Positions 5,749-6,849 of a DNA stretch of 6,849 nucleotides are shown here, piece after piece. The stretch's first letter is position 1. The number at the start of each line of letters is the position of its first letter. Made by a program: the position numbers and the translations under genes. The stretch is taken from assembly GCA_023301405.1 (NCBI GenBank), contig JALZUX010000578.1, forward strand, positions 1 through 6,849, written 5' to 3'. Source of the stretch: Granulosicoccaceae bacterium. Lineage in GTDB: Bacteria > Pseudomonadota > Gammaproteobacteria > Granulosicoccales > Granulosicoccaceae. The notes beneath the pieces were generated by a model. That model did no database searches. It was given only the letters and a program-made list of their open reading frames with translations, and was not told where the DNA came from.

Positions 5749-6849
5749 TTACCCGGTGGTCCGTGATTGCGCAAGCCTGCGACGATTTTTACTACGCCCT
5801 ACGACCAGTTGCATTAAACCAACGACAGTCAACATCACCACAATCAACACTGACGAATAGGCGATGGCAATGCCGTAGTCGTTATTTTCTACCCGACCAA
5901 TAATATAACTGGTCGCCATATTATATTCAGCGCTCACTAAAAATATAACGGCGCTGATTGCGGTCATTGCCCGCACAAAACTAAACACCAATGCCGCCAG
6001 AATAGCTGGTCGCATCAGCGGCAGGATAATTCTTGTAAAGGTACGCCAGGTACTAGCACCCAACGTGACAGAGGCTTCGTCAAGGCTTTTATCTAACTGA
6101 GACATTGACGCGATGCCTGCACGCACCCCCACAGGCATATTACGGAAAATAAAACTAATCACCAATATCACACCAGTGCCAGTCAACTCGATAGGCGGCA
6201 CATTAAACGCCAATATGTAGCTCACGCCGATAACTGTTCCGGGAATAGCGAAGCTCAGCATCGTGCCAAATTCAAAGAATCGTTTGCCAGAAAAATCCTG
6301 CCGTACCAGCAACCAAGCGGTCAGCAAACCAATCACAGCCGTCAATGGCGCAGCAATGGCGGCAATTTTAAGCGTGGTCCAGAATGAATCCCATGCCGCG
6401 CCCTTAAAGTGCAGGCCGAATTCATTAAAGCTGATTCCGAAAGCGGTAATATAATGCTTAAACGTCAACGTGTTATTAAGCCCCCACACGTCCACAAAGC
6501 CACCATAAAGAATCATTCCGTAAACAGTCAACGTGAACGCAGTCCAGACAAACGCAATCACATAGCATGGCCACATGATTCGGTTTGGCAGTAGTACATG
6601 CATACCGCCATCGCCTTTTCCTGTCTGGGTGGTGTAGGACTTATTACCCAGCCAGCGGCGCTGCAAATAGAATGCAGTTAACGTAAAGATCAATAAGGCA
6701 ATCGCAAGAACGGCAGCCTTGCCCTGATCATTCTGCGCCCCGACAATCGCGAAAAATATCTCTGTCGACAATACATCATAGTTGCCACCAAGCACTAACG
6801 GATTGCCGAAGTCCGCCATGCTCTCGATAAACCCCAATAAAAAAGCATT
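5749..6849 (-). CDS. ABC transporter permease, two-domain Fe(III) type, 5' end beyond window
   Basis: The visible 366 residues are the C-terminal half or more of an inner-membrane permease. The frame stays open to the right edge: codons before the TTG at 6837 read N-A-F-L, which joins naturally to L-G-F-I-E-S-M-A-D-F-G-N-P. The TTG is therefore not the true start. The first 65-70 visible residues look like the end of a first transmembrane domain (G-N-P-L-V-L-G-G, S-T-E-I-F-F-A, then a basic R-R-W-L-G-N-K-S-Y). A second complete domain follows, with several hydrophobic segments and the EAA loop: E-A-S-x3-G-x9-I-x-L-P at about 258-277, the ATPase docking site. Two fused domains are typical of FbpB/AfuB-like ferric-iron permeases of about 550-700 residues; substrate is inferred from that likeness. 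It forms an operon with the ATPase downstream. A periplasmic binding protein is expected upstream, outside the window. Confidence 0.88.
   Translation of the reverse strand, partial: NAFLLGFIESMADFGNPLVLGGNYDVLSTEIFFAIVGAQNDQGKAAVLAIALLIFTLTAFYLQRRWLGNKSYTTQTGKGDGGMHVLLPNRIMWPCYVIAFVWTAFTLTVYGMILYGGFVDVWGLNNTLTFKHYITAFGISFNEFGLHFKGAAWDSFWTTLKIAAIAAPLTAVIGLLTAWLLVRQDFSGKRFFEFGTMLSFAIPGTVIGVSYILAFNVPPIELTGTGVILVISFIFRNMPVGVRAGIASMSQLDKSLDEASVTLGASTWRTFTRIILPLMRPAILAALVFSFVRAMTAISAVIFLVSAEYNMATSYIIGRVENNDYGIAIAYSSVLIVVMLTVVGLMQLVVGRSKNRRRLAQSRTTG

Overview
The window looks like chromosomal DNA of a free-living, probably marine or aquatic gammaproteobacterium with mid-range GC. This is inferred from protein types, not from a marker gene. 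The clues are a secreted protein ending in Cys-bracketed DPDGDG-x-GWEN repeats (a motif I associate with secreted proteins of Cellvibrio/Teredinibacter-like bacteria), a gammaproteobacterial-type SLT lipoprotein, a small rhomboid protease, and an Fe(III)-type ABC transporter whose permease carries two fused membrane domains.

Layout. Positions 1-394 hold no gene I can support. A small DUF6356-like membrane protein follows (395-697, +), then about 540 bases without a convincing gene. Two plus-strand genes come next. The first is the secreted repeat protein (1242-2147), with a clear Shine-Dalgarno sequence and a hairpin terminator behind it. The second is a lipoprotein with a lysozyme-like transglycosylase domain (2290-2952), starting at GTG. 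A convergent gap (2953-3234) separates these from the minus-strand half. Reading leftward from the right edge, the minus strand carries the 3' part of an ABC permease gene (5749 to beyond 6849), its ATPase (4654-5736), an unrecognised gene whose frame is broken twice (4476 down to 3910), and a rhomboid intramembrane protease (3837 down to 3235).

How the genes relate. Permease and ATPase form one operon and one importer; the solute-binding protein would be expected beyond the right edge. The repeat protein and the SLT lipoprotein are both exported but look separately transcribed. The broken gene and the rhomboid are close and co-directional and may be co-transcribed.

Most interesting points. 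(1) The secreted protein has an Ig-like domain, an Ala/Pro linker and four modules, each with two cysteines exactly 20 residues apart around an Asp-rich calcium-type loop. (2) The unrecognised protein becomes a coherent product of about 190 residues only if two compensating single-base shifts are assumed. (3) A 20-bp inverted repeat abuts the -35-like box of that gene. No mobile element, CRISPR array, tRNA or rRNA was seen, and I found no clear evidence of an undescribed multi-gene system.
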